Shown: in pieces, positions 53,556 to 63,577 of the stretch | How positions within the stretch are numbered: position 1 is the first letter of the stretch | Layout of the letters: every line of letters starts with the position of its first letter | Assembly: GCF_009857595.1 (NCBI RefSeq) | Contig: NZ_WWCU01000027.1 | Coordinates: 1 to 64,000, forward strand | DNA from: Pseudoduganella aquatica | Lineage (GTDB): Bacteria > Pseudomonadota > Gammaproteobacteria > Burkholderiales > Burkholderiaceae_D | Reading direction: 5' to 3' | Length of the DNA: 64,000 nucleotides | Made by a program: the position numbers and the translations under genes | Notes under the pieces: model-generated | What the model was told of the DNA's origin: nothing | The model's database searches: none | Seen by the model: the letters and a program-made list of their open reading frames with translations, nothing else

Positions 53556-56315
53556 TTATCGCCCTACCGGCACGCCGTCGGCGCTGAGCACGCTGACTTC
53601 GCCCCAATTGAGCGAACGCACGCCCGCCTCGATCTTGCGCAGGTCGCCAATCACGATCCACACCACTTCATCCGGCTTGATGAACTTGGCCGCCGCATTG
53701 GCCAACTGCTGCTCGCTGAGCGCGCGGGTGCGGGCGGCGTAGCTGCTCCAGTGGTCGTCCGGCAGCCCCAGGTTCAAGGTGGTCAGCGCCGCGCTTTCCA
53801 GCGACTGGATGGTCTCGAAACGCCCGCTCAGGCGCGACGTCACCGTGCGCATGATGCTGGTGTATTCCTCACCCGTAATCGGACGCGCGCCGGCGATGTC
53901 CTTGATCTCCTTGGCGATCTCCTGCATCGACTCCTTGGTCTTGTCGGTCTGCACCGGCGCCACCACGAAGAAGGGACGCTGGCCGCGCGTGGCCGCGATC
54001 TGGCTGCTGGTGCCGTAGCTCCAGTGCTTGTCCAGGCGCAGGTTGCGGTTCAGGCGCGCGGTGGCCATGCCGCCGAAGTTGGTCATCACCGGCTCCAGCG
54101 CCAGGTCTTCCGGCTGGCCTTGCGTCTGCGAGATATGGGCCGCCATGATGGTCGATTGCGGCGCGTCCGGCTTGTCGATCAGGAAGATGCGCTTGCCTTG
54201 CGTGACCGGCGCGGTGACCAGCGCCTTGGCCGGCGCCTTGCCCGCTTTCCATTTGCCGAACGAGGCTTCCAGCATGGGTTTCAGCTGCGCCAGCGTGGTG
54301 TCGCCCGCGACCACGATGGTGGCGCTGCCCGGCTTGAACCAGTTGGCATGCCATTTCACCACGTCTTCGCGGGTGATAGCGGCCACGGTCTGCTCGTAGC
54401 CGCTTTGCGGACGGCCGTAGGCGCTGTCCGCGCCGTACAGCACCACCGGCATCACGCGCTGCACCAGCGCCGATGGCTGGGCTTTTTCCTGTGCGATTTC
54501 CTGCACGCGGCGCTCCTTGGCCAGCGTGAACTGGTCGGCCGGGAAGGTGGGCGTGAGCGCGGCTTCGGCCATCAGCTGCAGCGACGGCGCCAGGTTGGCG
54601 GTGGTCGCTTGCAGGCGGGTGATGGACTGGTCCTGCGTGGTGCCGCTGCGCAGGCGGCTGCCCAGCGAGTCCAGCGCTTCGGACAGCTGGAAGGTATTGT
54701 GCTTGGCCGTGCCCTTGTCCAGCAACTCCATGGTGAGCGAGGCCAGGCCGGCCTTGTCCTTGCTGTCCGAGGCGGCGCCGGCGTCGATGGCCAGCGCCAC
54801 GCTGACGATGGGCGCGGAGTGGCGTTCCAGCAGCATCACGTTCACGCCGTTGGACAGCGTGGTGCGTTCGATGGCGGGGAACTTCACGTCCGGCGCCTCG
54901 CCCAGCGCGGGCAGCAGCTTGCGGTTCAGCGTGGACTTGGCGGCGGCCAGCTTGGCGAAGGGCTTGACCGTCATGGTGTAGTGGTTGGCGCGCAGCCACT
55001 GGTTGGCGGTGGCCTTGATTTCGGCCGGGGTGGCCTTGGTCATCACGTCCAGCTGGGCCATGTGGGCGTCCGGCGTGCCGCCGTAGGTCTGGTTCTCGGC
55101 CAGCTGGTTGGCGCGGCTGCCGATGCGCTCCATCTCGCGCGACAGGGAAGCCAGCTTGATGGTGCGCACGCGCGCCAGCTCTTCGGCGGTCGGGCCTTTT
55201 TCAAGCAGCTCTTTCACCGCCGCGTCGATGTCGCGTTCCACTTCGGCCTGGTCGGCGCCCGGCTTGAGCGTGGCGACGATCTGGAAGGTGCCGGCGATCT
55301 CGCCGCCGCGCGCAAAGGCGCTCACGCCGGTGGCCGTGCCCTTGTCGTACACCAGGCGCTTCACCAGGCGCGAGCTCTTGCCGCTGGCCAGCACGTCGGC
55401 CAGCAGGTCCAGGTGCTGCTGCTGCGGGTCTTTCCAGGCCGGCGCGTGCCAGGCGCGGTAGATGCGCACTTGCGGCACCTGGTCTTCCATCTCATCGCGG
55501 ATGTTGCGGTCCAGCGCGGGGATCCAGGTCTCGGTGCGCGGCAGGGCAGGGCCGGGGGCGATGCCGTCGAAGTACTTCTTCACCAGCTCCAGCGCGCGTT
55601 CGGGCGTGATGTCGCCGGCCAGCGAGATGACGGCGTTGTTCGGGCCGTAGTAGGTCTTGTACCATTCCTTGATGTCGTCCAGCGAGGCGGCGTTCAGGTC
55701 GTCCATGCTGCCGATGGTGGTCCAGGAATACGGGTGGGAATACGGGTACATCTTGGCCGGCTGCTCAACGCGCACGCGGCCGTAGGGCTGGTTCTCGCCC
55801 TGGCGTTTTTCGTTCTGCACCACGCCGCGCTCGCGCTCCAGCATTTCCTTGGAAATGTAGTTGGCCAGGAAGCCCATCCGGTCCGCTTCCAGGTACAGCG
55901 TGCGCTCCAGCGCGGATACCGGCACGTCTTCAAAGAAGTTGGTGCGGTCGGTGTTGGTGGTGCCGTTGCGGTTGCTGGCGCCCAGGTCGTCCATCGCTTC
56001 GCGGAAGCCGTGCGGGTAGTTCTCGGAACCGTTGAAGAAGAAGTGCTCGAACAGGTGGGCAAAGCCGGTCTTGCCGCGCTTCTCGTTGCGCGAACCCACG
56101 TGGTACCACATGTTCACGGCCACCACGGGCACGTTGTGGTCTTCATGCACGATCAGCGTGAGGCCGTTCTGCAGCACGAACTTCTTGTAGTTCAGGGCGT
56201 AGGGCTTGAGGTCGATGGCTGGCGCGGCCTTGGCCGGCTTGGCCGTTTCCGCGGCAGTGGAGGGAAGGGTCTGCGCAAAGCAGAGTGCAAGCGCGAGCGC
56301 CAGTTTGGTCTTCAT
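53556..56315 (-). CDS. M16 family zinc metallopeptidase (periplasmic, two-domain)
   Basis: This 919-residue protein has a signal peptide (KLALALALCFAQTLPSTAA). Its N-terminal M16 domain carries the inverted zinc motif HLFEH (His87, Glu90, His91), with the distal Glu in the ERGVVQNEKR region. A second, inactive M16 half starts near residue 480 (FPAIERTTLSNGVNVML) and helps enclose the substrate. Members degrade short unfolded peptides in the periplasm. It stands alone, with a divergent-free 130-base gap to the lipoprotein gene upstream. Confidence 0.94.
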   Translation of the reverse strand: MKTKLALALALCFAQTLPSTAAETAKPAKAAPAIDLKPYALNYKKFVLQNGLTLIVHEDHNVPVVAVNMWYHVGSRNEKRGKTGFAHLFEHFFFNGSENYPHGFREAMDDLGASNRNGTTNTDRTNFFEDVPVSALERTLYLEADRMGFLANYISKEMLERERGVVQNEKRQGENQPYGRVRVEQPAKMYPYSHPYSWTTIGSMDDLNAASLDDIKEWYKTYYGPNNAVISLAGDITPERALELVKKYFDGIAPGPALPRTETWIPALDRNIRDEMEDQVPQVRIYRAWHAPAWKDPQQQHLDLLADVLASGKSSRLVKRLVYDKGTATGVSAFARGGEIAGTFQIVATLKPGADQAEVERDIDAAVKELLEKGPTAEELARVRTIKLASLSREMERIGSRANQLAENQTYGGTPDAHMAQLDVMTKATPAEIKATANQWLRANHYTMTVKPFAKLAAAKSTLNRKLLPALGEAPDVKFPAIERTTLSNGVNVMLLERHSAPIVSVALAIDAGAASDSKDKAGLASLTMELLDKGTAKHNTFQLSEALDSLGSRLRSGTTQDQSITRLQATTANLAPSLQLMAEAALTPTFPADQFTLAKERRVQEIAQEKAQPSALVQRVMPVVLYGADSAYGRPQSGYEQTVAAITREDVVKWHANWFKPGSATIVVAGDTTLAQLKPMLEASFGKWKAGKAPAKALVTAPVTQGKRIFLIDKPDAPQSTIMAAHISQTQGQPEDLALEPVMTNFGGMATARLNRNLRLDKHWSYGTSSQIAATRGQRPFFVVAPVQTDKTKESMQEIAKEIKDIAGARPITGEEYTSIMRTVTSRLSGRFETIQSLESAALTTLNLGLPDDHWSSYAARTRALSEQQLANAAAKFIKPDEVVWIVIGDLRKIEAGVRSLNWGEVSVLSADGVPVGR

Positions 56316-56444
56316 CGGTCACCTGTTGTAGTTTTGAATAAAAAGATGCGCGAGCGGGGTTGCCGTCGCGCATGCTGTCTTTATTCTAACAAGGTGTCCT
56401 TCGGCAGCGTGCGGAGAATTGTAGCTGCCTGATACAAATGGCTT

Positions 56445-57086
56445 TTATTTAAGTTCCAGCTCCACTTGCCGCACCTGGCCGTTTTGCGCCGGGAAGCCGG
56501 TGAAGGCGCTTTGCACCAGCGCCGGCATGATTTGCGGCGTGGACTGCTTGCGGCTGGTGTTCTGCACTGTCACGTCATACAGCTTCTGGCCGGCCACGGT
56601 GTTGATGGCCACGCGCAGCTGGCGCTCGTAGCTGTGGCGTATGGTTTCCCGCAGCGTGCTCGGGCCGTAGAAGAAGGGGTCGTAGAACGGGCTGTAGCCG
56701 CCCCAGCGCGAGTAGTACGGACGATAGAATCCGCGGCCGTAGTAGTAGCTGCTGGTGAGGTAGGGACCGGTCCAGAACGGGTCATACGCTTCCAGCACGC
56801 GCACCGGGCGGTCTATGGTGCTGACGAAGACGCCCACTTTCAGCTTGGCGCTGTTGCCGTCGGCGGCAGGGGTGAAGCCCAGCTTGGCCAGCTCCTGGCC
56901 CACCATGGCCTGGTAGGTGCGCAGTTCCAGCGTGTCGTCCGGGCTGCGCGGCTGGTCGAACACATAGGATTTTTCCGGCAGGCTGGCGGGCCAGGCCTGG
57001 AAGGTGGTGACGTCGCTACGGATGGTGGTGGCGCAACCGCTCAGCAGCAAACTGGCCGCGGCTACCAGGATGGCTAGTGATTTCAT
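56445..57086 (-). CDS. DUF4136 lipoprotein
   Basis: I choose ATG 57086, preceded by AGGAGAG, giving a 213-residue lipoprotein with leader SLAILVAAASLLLSGCATT and lipobox LSGC. The mature protein has a DUF4136 domain (about 25-190): FDQPRSPDDTLELRTYQAMV and a Tyr/Arg/Gly-rich middle segment (YYYGRGFYRPYYSRWGG). Function of the family is unknown; it is anchored in the envelope. The Tyr/Gly-rich insert is typical of the family in betaproteobacteria. Confidence 0.88.
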   Translation of the reverse strand: MKSLAILVAAASLLLSGCATTIRSDVTTFQAWPASLPEKSYVFDQPRSPDDTLELRTYQAMVGQELAKLGFTPAADGNSAKLKVGVFVSTIDRPVRVLEAYDPFWTGPYLTSSYYYGRGFYRPYYSRWGGYSPFYDPFFYGPSTLRETIRHSYERQLRVAINTVAGQKLYDVTVQNTSRKQSTPQIMPALVQSAFTGFPAQNGQVRQVELELK

Positions 57087-57248
57087 GATATTGCTCTCCT
57101 GCAATAATAACAAAACAGTTGTGGCTTGATACAGTGTACGGCGGCAGCGAAAGTTGCGCTTAACTATTACAGAATGTTACGCAGCCGCGCTCCCCCGGGG
57201 CCGGTGTTGGTAGAATAGCTCTTTCCCTAGGTTCCGATCGAATACCCC

Positions 57249-59894
57249 ATGCGCACTGACAGCCCACAGACGATCTTCCGTAAAGACTACACCCCTCCCA
57301 GCTACCTGGTTCACACGGTGGAACTGGGCTTCGACCTGGACCCGGCCCGCACCATCGTGGCCAACCGCGTCACGCTGAGCCGCAACCCGGCCAGCAAGAG
57401 CAAGGATCTTGTGCTGCACGGCGAGGAAATCGACCTGGTGGCGCTGCGCATGAACGGCAAGACCCTGGCGCCGGGCCAATACGTGCTGGGCAGCCATACG
57501 CTGACCATCCCGAAGGCGCCGGCCGAGGTGACGCTGGAAATCGAGACCCTGTGCGCGCCCGAGCTGAACACCACGCTGTCCGGCCTGTACGTGTCCAACG
57601 GCAGCTTCTACACCCAGTGCGAGGCCGAAGGCTTCCGCCGCATCACCTACTTCCCGGACCGGCCGGACGTGATGGCAAAGTACACCGTCATGCTGCGCGC
57701 CGACAAGCAGCGCTACCCGGTGCTGCTGTCGAACGGCAACCTGCTGGAGCAGGGCGACCTGGACGGCGGCCGCCACTACGCCAAGTGGGAAGACCCGTTC
57801 AAGAAACCGTCCTACCTGTTCGCGCTGGTGGCCGCGCGCCTGGTGTGCCAGGAGGAGACCTACACGCTCAAGTCCGGCCGCGAAGTGCTGCTGCAGGTGT
57901 GGGTGGAAGAGGGCAACCTGGACAAGACCGACTACGCCATGCAGTCGCTGAAAAACTCCATCCGCTGGGACGAGGAGCGCTTCGGCCTGGAGCTGGACCT
58001 GGACCGCTTCATGATCGTCGCCGTGGGCGACTTCAACATGGGCGCCATGGAGAACAAGGGCCTGAACATCTTCAACACCAAGTTCGTGCTGGCCAATCCG
58101 CGCGTGGCGACCGACATCGACTACGCCGGCATTGAAGCGGTGGTGGGCCACGAGTACTTCCACAACTGGACCGGCAACCGCGTGACCTGCCGTGACTGGT
58201 TCCAGCTGTCGCTGAAGGAAGGCCTGACCGTGTTCCGCGACCAGGAATTCAGCGCCGACATGATAGGCACGGCCAGCGGCCGCGCCGTCACGCGCATCGA
58301 CCAGGTGCGCACCTTGCGCCAGGCCCAGTTCCCGGAAGACGCCGGCCCGATGGCGCACCCGGTGCGTCCCGACTCCTTCGTCGAGATCAACAACTTCTAC
58401 ACCGTCACCGTGTACGAAAAAGGCGCCGAAGTGGTGCGCATGTACCAGACCCTGCTGGGCCGCGAAGGCTTCCGCAAAGGCATGGACCTGTACTTCCAGC
58501 GCCACGACGAGCAGGCCGTGCAGTGCGACGACTTCCGCGCCGCCATGGCCGACGCCAACGGCCGCGACCTGGCCCAGTTCGAGCGCTGGTACAGCCAGGC
58601 CGGCACGCCCGTCGTCACCGCCAGCACGCGCTACGACGCCGCCGCGCAGACCTATGACATCACCCTGAGCCAGCGCTGCCCGGACACGCCCGGCCAGACC
58701 GGCAAGCTGCCCTTCCACATTCCGGTGGCCGTGGGCCTGCTGGGCGCGGACGGCAAGGACATGGCGCTGGCGCTGGACGGCGAGGTAGTGGGTGCGACCA
58801 CCGCCGTGCTGGAGCTGAAAGAAGCCGAGCAGACCTTCCGCTTCACCAGCGTGCGCGAGCAGCCGGTGCCGTCCATCCTGCGCGACTTCTCCGCGCCGGT
58901 GGTGCTGGAATACCCGTACACGGACGCCGAACTGCTGCACCTGTTCCGCTACGACAGCGACGCCGTGAACCGCTGGGAAGCCGGCCAGCGCCTGGCCATG
59001 GCGCGCCTGCTCAAGCTCACCGCCGCCGTCGCGCAGGGCGCCACGCTGGCGCTGGACGACACCTTCATCGCCGCCCAGCGCGCCGTGCTGGTGGACGAAA
59101 CGCTGGACGCGGCCTTCCGCGAGCTGGCGCTGGTGCTGCCGTCCGAAACCATCATCGCCGAGCAGATGGAAGTGGTGGACCCGCACGCCATCCACGCCGC
59201 GCGCCAGTTCATGCGCCGCACCATCGCGCGCGAACTCGCGCCCGAGCTGCTGGCGCAATACCAGGCCAACCAGACGCCCGGCCCCTACAGCCCGGACGCC
59301 CAGTCGGCCGGCAAGCGCGGCCTGAAAAACCTGGCGCTGGCCTACCTGCTGATCGACCCGGGCAGCGCGGAGCTGAAGCTGGCGCAGCGCCAGTTCGAGC
59401 AGGCCACCAATATGACCGACCGCGCCGCCGCGCTGTCCGCGCTGATCCACAGCGGCGAAGACGTGCGCGCCTCCCTGCAAAGCTTCTACGACGACTTCGC
59501 CGGCGAAGCGCTGGTGGTCGACAAGTGGTTCGCCATGCAGGGCGCCGCGCCCAACACCGACGTGGCTGCCGTGCGCAAGCTGATGCAGCACCCGGCCTTC
59601 ACGCTGAAGAACCCGAACCGCGCGCGCAGCCTGCTGTTCAGCTTCTGCAACGCCAACCCATCGCAGTTCCACGCCAAGGACGGCAGCGCCTACGACTTCT
59701 GGGCCGAGCATGTGATCGCGCTGGACGCGCTGAACCCGCAAGTGGCCGCGCGCCTGGCGCGCAGCATGGACCGCTGGCGCCGCTACGCGCCCGCGCTGCA
59801 GGATCAGATGCGCGCCGCGCTGGAGCGCGTGGCGCGCGCCGCGCCGCTGTCGAACGACGTGATGGAAGTCGTCAGCAAAGCCCTGGCCAACTAA
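57249..59894 (+). CDS. pepN: Aminopeptidase N (M1 family)
   Basis: This 881-residue cytosolic aminopeptidase has the substrate-binding GAMEN motif (MGAMENKGLN) and the zinc motif HEYFHNWTGNRVT beginning at His301. The third ligand Glu lies 18 residues after the second His in LKEGLTVFRDQEF. The domain order (beta, catalytic, Ig-like, C-terminal helices) and length match E. coli PepN (870). It completes peptide breakdown after ATP-dependent proteases. The gene is followed by fbp after 29 bases. Confidence 0.98.
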   Translation: MRTDSPQTIFRKDYTPPSYLVHTVELGFDLDPARTIVANRVTLSRNPASKSKDLVLHGEEIDLVALRMNGKTLAPGQYVLGSHTLTIPKAPAEVTLEIETLCAPELNTTLSGLYVSNGSFYTQCEAEGFRRITYFPDRPDVMAKYTVMLRADKQRYPVLLSNGNLLEQGDLDGGRHYAKWEDPFKKPSYLFALVAARLVCQEETYTLKSGREVLLQVWVEEGNLDKTDYAMQSLKNSIRWDEERFGLELDLDRFMIVAVGDFNMGAMENKGLNIFNTKFVLANPRVATDIDYAGIEAVVGHEYFHNWTGNRVTCRDWFQLSLKEGLTVFRDQEFSADMIGTASGRAVTRIDQVRTLRQAQFPEDAGPMAHPVRPDSFVEINNFYTVTVYEKGAEVVRMYQTLLGREGFRKGMDLYFQRHDEQAVQCDDFRAAMADANGRDLAQFERWYSQAGTPVVTASTRYDAAAQTYDITLSQRCPDTPGQTGKLPFHIPVAVGLLGADGKDMALALDGEVVGATTAVLELKEAEQTFRFTSVREQPVPSILRDFSAPVVLEYPYTDAELLHLFRYDSDAVNRWEAGQRLAMARLLKLTAAVAQGATLALDDTFIAAQRAVLVDETLDAAFRELALVLPSETIIAEQMEVVDPHAIHAARQFMRRTIARELAPELLAQYQANQTPGPYSPDAQSAGKRGLKNLALAYLLIDPGSAELKLAQRQFEQATNMTDRAAALSALIHSGEDVRASLQSFYDDFAGEALVVDKWFAMQGAAPNTDVAAVRKLMQHPAFTLKNPNRARSLLFSFCNANPSQFHAKDGSAYDFWAEHVIALDALNPQVAARLARSMDRWRRYAPALQDQMRAALERVARAAPLSNDVMEVVSKALAN

Positions 59895-59923
59895 TTCGAA
59901 ATCTGTAAAACCAAAGGAAAACA

Positions 59924-60925
59924 ATGAAACGCATCAGCCTGACCCAGTACCTGGTGGAAGAACAACGCCTCCACAACACCATCCCGGCCGAACTGCGCCT
60001 GCTGATCGAAGTTGTGGCGCGCTCCTGCAAAACCATTTCGCACAGCGTAGGCAAGGGCGCGCTGGGCGACGTGCTGGGCGCGCTGGAGACCGAGAACGTG
60101 CAGGGCGAAGTGCAGAAGAAGCTGGACGTCATCTCGAACGAGATCCTGCTCGAAGCGAACGAATGGGGCGGCCACCTGGCGGCCATGGCGTCGGAAGAAA
60201 TGGAAACCATCCACCCGATCCCCAACCGCTACCCGATGGGCGAATATCTGCTGGTGTTCGACCCGCTGGACGGCTCCTCCAACATCGACGTGAACGTCTC
60301 CATCGGCACCATCTTCTCCGTGCTGAAGGCGCCGGACGGCATGGTCACGCCGTCCGAGCAGGACTTCCTGCAACCGGGCGCACAGCAGGTAGCGGCGGGC
60401 TACGCGGTGTACGGCCCGCAAACCCAGCTGGTGCTGACCACCGGCCACGGCGTGAACTGCTTCACGCTGGACCGCGAGATGGGTTCCTGGGTGCTGACCC
60501 AGCGCGGCATGCAGATTCCGGCCACGACCAAGGAATTCGCCATCAACATGTCCAACGCGCGCCACTGGCACGCGCCGGTCACGCGCTATGTGAACGAACT
60601 GCTGGCCGGCGACACCGGCCCGCGCGGCAAGAACTTCAATATGCGCTGGATCGCCTCCATGGTGGCGGACGTGCACCGCATCCTGAACCGCGGCGGCGTG
60701 TTCATGTACCCGGCCGACACGCGCGACACCTCCATGCCCGGCAAGCTGCGCCTGATGTACGAAGCGAACCCGATGGCCTTCATCGTCGAACAGGCCGGCG
60801 GCGCCGCCACCGACGGCAAGCAGCGCATCATGGACATCCAGCCGCACAAGCTGCACCAGCGCGTGCCGGTGTTCCTGGGCTCGCGCGACGAGGTGGCCGT
60901 GGTGACCGGCTATCACGCGGAATGA
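59924..60925 (+). CDS. fbp: Fructose-1,6-bisphosphatase class 1
   Basis: This 333-residue enzyme releases phosphate from fructose-1,6-bisphosphate in gluconeogenesis. The metal site is seen in VFDPLDGSSNIDVNVSIGT and the sugar-binding segment in KLRLMYEANPMAFIVEQAGG. AAAGGAAAAC precedes the ATG. It may be cotranscribed with pepN. The mgsA gene upstream in the window handles another part of triose metabolism but is not linked. Confidence 0.98.
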   Translation: MKRISLTQYLVEEQRLHNTIPAELRLLIEVVARSCKTISHSVGKGALGDVLGALETENVQGEVQKKLDVISNEILLEANEWGGHLAAMASEEMETIHPIPNRYPMGEYLLVFDPLDGSSNIDVNVSIGTIFSVLKAPDGMVTPSEQDFLQPGAQQVAAGYAVYGPQTQLVLTTGHGVNCFTLDREMGSWVLTQRGMQIPATTKEFAINMSNARHWHAPVTRYVNELLAGDTGPRGKNFNMRWIASMVADVHRILNRGGVFMYPADTRDTSMPGKLRLMYEANPMAFIVEQAGGAATDGKQRIMDIQPHKLHQRVPVFLGSRDEVAVVTGYHAE

Positions 60926-61038
60926 TATTTTGGCAATGTGCTTAAAAAGCACTAGCGCATTCCGGTGGTTTATTGTTAGAATGCGAGCCTCCTTGCTGTA
61001 GCTGGTCACGTATCGCTACAGCTCCAAGGTACAGTTTC

Positions 61039-61114
61039 GCCGCTGTAGCTCAGTCGGTAGAGCAGCGCATTCGTAATGCGAAGGTCACCAGTTCGATTCC
61101 GGTCAGCGGCACCA
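61039..61114 (+). tRNA. tRNA-Thr (anticodon CGT)
   Basis: A 76-base cloverleaf with encoded CCA: acceptor GCCGCTG pairs with CAGCGGC, D-arm GCTC/GAGC, anticodon loop TTCGTAA (CGT at 61072-61074) and a T-arm with GTTCGATTC. The anticodon arm and D-arm match E. coli thrW closely. A possible -10 TAGAAT lies at 60977-60982. Confidence 0.97.
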
Positions 61115-61123
61115 GTAGGAAGA

Positions 61124-61160
61124 AAAAGGGTTGTATGCGAGAGCATGCAGCCCTTTTTTC
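61124..61160 (+). terminator. Rho-independent terminator after tRNA-Thr
   Basis: AAAAGGGTTGTATGC pairs, with two G-T pairs, with GCATGCAGCCCTTTT around GAGA, and a T-run follows. It lies 10 bases after the CCA end. From here to 61334 no gene or clear signal is seen apart from a GC-rich hairpin near 61301-61323, probably the end of the minus-strand gene. Confidence 0.85.
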
Positions 61161-61334
61161 ATTTCCGGGCGCCGGCGTATCATGGACTCTTACCGCGAGG
61201 GTCATGCCATGAATGTCTTGGAAAACTGTAACGAACCGTTGAATTCCTGCTCACGTCATAATTGAGGAAATTGACAGTGGGTACAAAGATGGTCGAAGAT
61301 GGCGCGCCCGATCTCAGGGGCGCTTTGATCTTGG

Positions 61335-62534
61335 CTATTTCGCAGAAACGATAGTGTCGATCATTTGCTGGGAATAGGCAGCGCCCGTCGCTTCGGTCGC
61401 CTCCATCATGGCGCGCCAAAGCGGGACGATGCCGACGCCCAGCTTGTCGAAGCGCATCAGGCCGCAGGCATAGATGCCGTCAAAGGTATCGACGGCGCCG
61501 CCAAGCTTCTCGCAGGTCGCGGCCTGCTTCGCGCGGTAGGCCTTCACTGCTTCTTCGCTGTACAGGCCAGTCTGGGCCAGGGCGTCGAGTGCCATGGCCT
61601 CCGCGCCGCCCTCGTGGATCCACGGACCCTGGTCGTCGCCCACGCCGCCGCGTGCAATCGCCAGTTGCCAGATATGCGCCATCTCGTGCGCCACGGTCTT
61701 GGTCGCGTGCTCGCGCAGTTTCGGATGGTCGAGCTGCACTTGCTTGCCTTCCAGCAGATACGAGACCTGGCCCGCGCCCAGAATGGCGCCCCCTTTCATC
61801 GAAAAGCCCGGCGATTCGACGTTGCCAACGGCAACCATGATCAGCAGTTCGTCCTTTAACTGGCGCTGATAGGCCTTCTCGTAATACCCGGACGTTTTCG
61901 CGCCGACATCTAGTATGGTTTCGCGCAGCCACTGCGGGGCTTTTGGATCGATCACGACTTTCACCGCACCAGCGAGGACTGCCTGCGCCGGTCCGAAGTA
62001 GGCATAGCCACGCGGACCACCGGGGTGCAGCCGGTTGGCTGGCGGCGCGATGACGTTTTCCTGCCCCAGGCCAGCCAACTTGAAGTCGGTGCGCATGGCG
62101 AGCGTCTTATCGCCTTGTTCGACGTCGCCTTGCAGGTGGCCGAGGTAGACCGATGTCCCGCCATCGCTGAAACGGTTGAACGAGACATAGTCCTTGGGCG
62201 ACCAGCCGTCGAAAGTCCTGATCTGCACGCTGGCCGCCTTGAACGGCTTGCCCTTGGACGCAATGACATCGAAGTCCGGTCCGGATGTCATGCCCATGCC
62301 GGGCGTGAGCACCGTCCACTCCTGCTTGCGGAACGCGCCGATGGAATGAAGTTTGACCGCCGTCACGGCTTGCGCGAAGCGGTAATCCACGCGCCAGAGG
62401 TCTCTCGACACATGGCGCACGTCCACTGCTGCGGCAAGCCCAGGCTGCTGCTCCGCATGCACGAGTGGAGCAGCACACAACATCAAGAAGGCGGCGCACA
62501 GGCCAAGGAATCGATGCATCGGGAGGTTCTTCAA
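61335..62534 (-). CDS. Exported gluzincin-like protein of unknown family
   Basis: This 399-residue protein has a signal peptide (FLGLCAAFLMLCAAPLVHA). The central and C-terminal parts resemble M1/M61-type peptidases. HEMAH begins at His283, followed after about 20 residues by WIHEGGAEAM, whose Glu would be the third zinc ligand. A lone-standing beta-rich N-terminal half is also like M61 proteins. A specific family could not be named. Base composition is slightly lower in G/C than that of its neighbours. The ATG lies close to an A/T-rich stretch (62540-62580) that may hold the promoter. Confidence 0.7.
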   Translation of the reverse strand: MKNLPMHRFLGLCAAFLMLCAAPLVHAEQQPGLAAAVDVRHVSRDLWRVDYRFAQAVTAVKLHSIGAFRKQEWTVLTPGMGMTSGPDFDVIASKGKPFKAASVQIRTFDGWSPKDYVSFNRFSDGGTSVYLGHLQGDVEQGDKTLAMRTDFKLAGLGQENVIAPPANRLHPGGPRGYAYFGPAQAVLAGAVKVVIDPKAPQWLRETILDVGAKTSGYYEKAYQRQLKDELLIMVAVGNVESPGFSMKGGAILGAGQVSYLLEGKQVQLDHPKLREHATKTVAHEMAHIWQLAIARGGVGDDQGPWIHEGGAEAMALDALAQTGLYSEEAVKAYRAKQAATCEKLGGAVDTFDGIYACGLMRFDKLGVGIVPLWRAMMEATEATGAAYSQQMIDTIVSAK

Positions 62535-62647
62535 TGACTAGCATGGATCCATTTTACTTGTTGAATTAAAAACAATGCAAATTCAAATGAGGCCATGATG
62601 CGTGCGGTGGCCGGTGCGTTGCACAGCATGGTAGGGCGGAATGCGGG

Positions 62648-63577
62648 CTATCGGCTTATTTGGCTGCGCAGCCAGGTCAGGGCGGGGTCGCTGTCGCTGC
62701 GGTTGTGCCAGATGGCTTGCATCTGCCGGCTGCGCGCGGGGTAGGGGAGCGGCGCGGCGGGCAGGCCTTCGCGTTCGGCGAACAGCTCGCTGAGGGACGA
62801 GGGCAGCACGGCCAGCATGTCGCTGGAGCGCAGCAGGGAGGGCACGGCCAGCGAGTGCGGCACCAGCATGCGCAGCCGCGCCGTTTCGGGCAGCGCGGCG
62901 CGGTCGAACATGTCGGACTCGCGCGCCAGGCCGCGTTCGGACAGGAAGCCGTCCACCGCGCCTTCCTCGACGCCGCCCAGCGAGACGGCGATCAGCGGAT
63001 AAGTAGCCAGGTCTTCGGCAGTGACTTTGCGGCCTGCCAGCGGGTGGCCGGGGCGCATGGACAGGGTGTCGGTCTGGGTCCACAGCGTCATGGCGCTGAA
63101 GCGGGGCGGGATGTCGGCGAACACGCCTATGGCCACGTCGATGCGGCCCAGGTCCAGCTGGCCCGCCAGGTCGATGCGCGTGGATGGGCGGATGACCAGG
63201 TTCGCCAACGGGGCCAGTTCCTGCAGTTGCGCGCTCAGGCGCTCCAGCAGCAGGAGCGTGACGTAGTCGGTGGCGGCAATGACGAAGTCGCGTTGCGCGG
63301 TGGCTGGTGCAAAGGGCTCGTTGCCCAACGCGCCGCTGATCTGCAGCAGCGCATTGCGCAGCGGCGCGGCCATGGCCTGGGCGCGGGCCGTGGGCTGCAT
63401 GCCGCCGGCGGTGCGCACAAACAGTTCGTCCCCCAGCGCTTCGCGCAGGCGCCCGAGCGCGTGGCTGATGGCGGAGTGGCTCAGGTTCAGCCGCCGCGAC
63501 GCGCGCTGCAGGTTACGCTCTTCGTAGACGATGTTGAAGACGCGCAGCAGGTTCAGATCGAGGCGATCGATATTCAT
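62648..63577 (-). CDS. LysR-type transcriptional regulator
   Basis: This 309-residue regulator starts at ATG 63577 (MNIDRLDLNLLRVFNIVYEE); longer frames overlap the upstream gene. The winged helix-turn-helix occupies residues 1-65 (RASRRLNLSHSAISHALGRL) and the effector-binding domain about 90-300. It resembles the NahR/NodD group. Its start overlaps the stop of the upstream FUSC gene as ATGA, so the two are cotranscribed. That is unusual, since most LysR genes are divergent from their targets. The effector is unknown. Confidence 0.93.
   Translation of the reverse strand: MNIDRLDLNLLRVFNIVYEERNLQRASRRLNLSHSAISHALGRLREALGDELFVRTAGGMQPTARAQAMAAPLRNALLQISGALGNEPFAPATAQRDFVIAATDYVTLLLLERLSAQLQELAPLANLVIRPSTRIDLAGQLDLGRIDVAIGVFADIPPRFSAMTLWTQTDTLSMRPGHPLAGRKVTAEDLATYPLIAVSLGGVEEGAVDGFLSERGLARESDMFDRAALPETARLRMLVPHSLAVPSLLRSSDMLAVLPSSLSELFAEREGLPAAPLPYPARSRQMQAIWHNRSDSDPALTWLRSQISR

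Noticed and set aside
62629..62650. A GTAGGGCGG sequence like the inner end of the REP-like element
   Set aside because: Only the first nine bases match and no facing palindrome is present.
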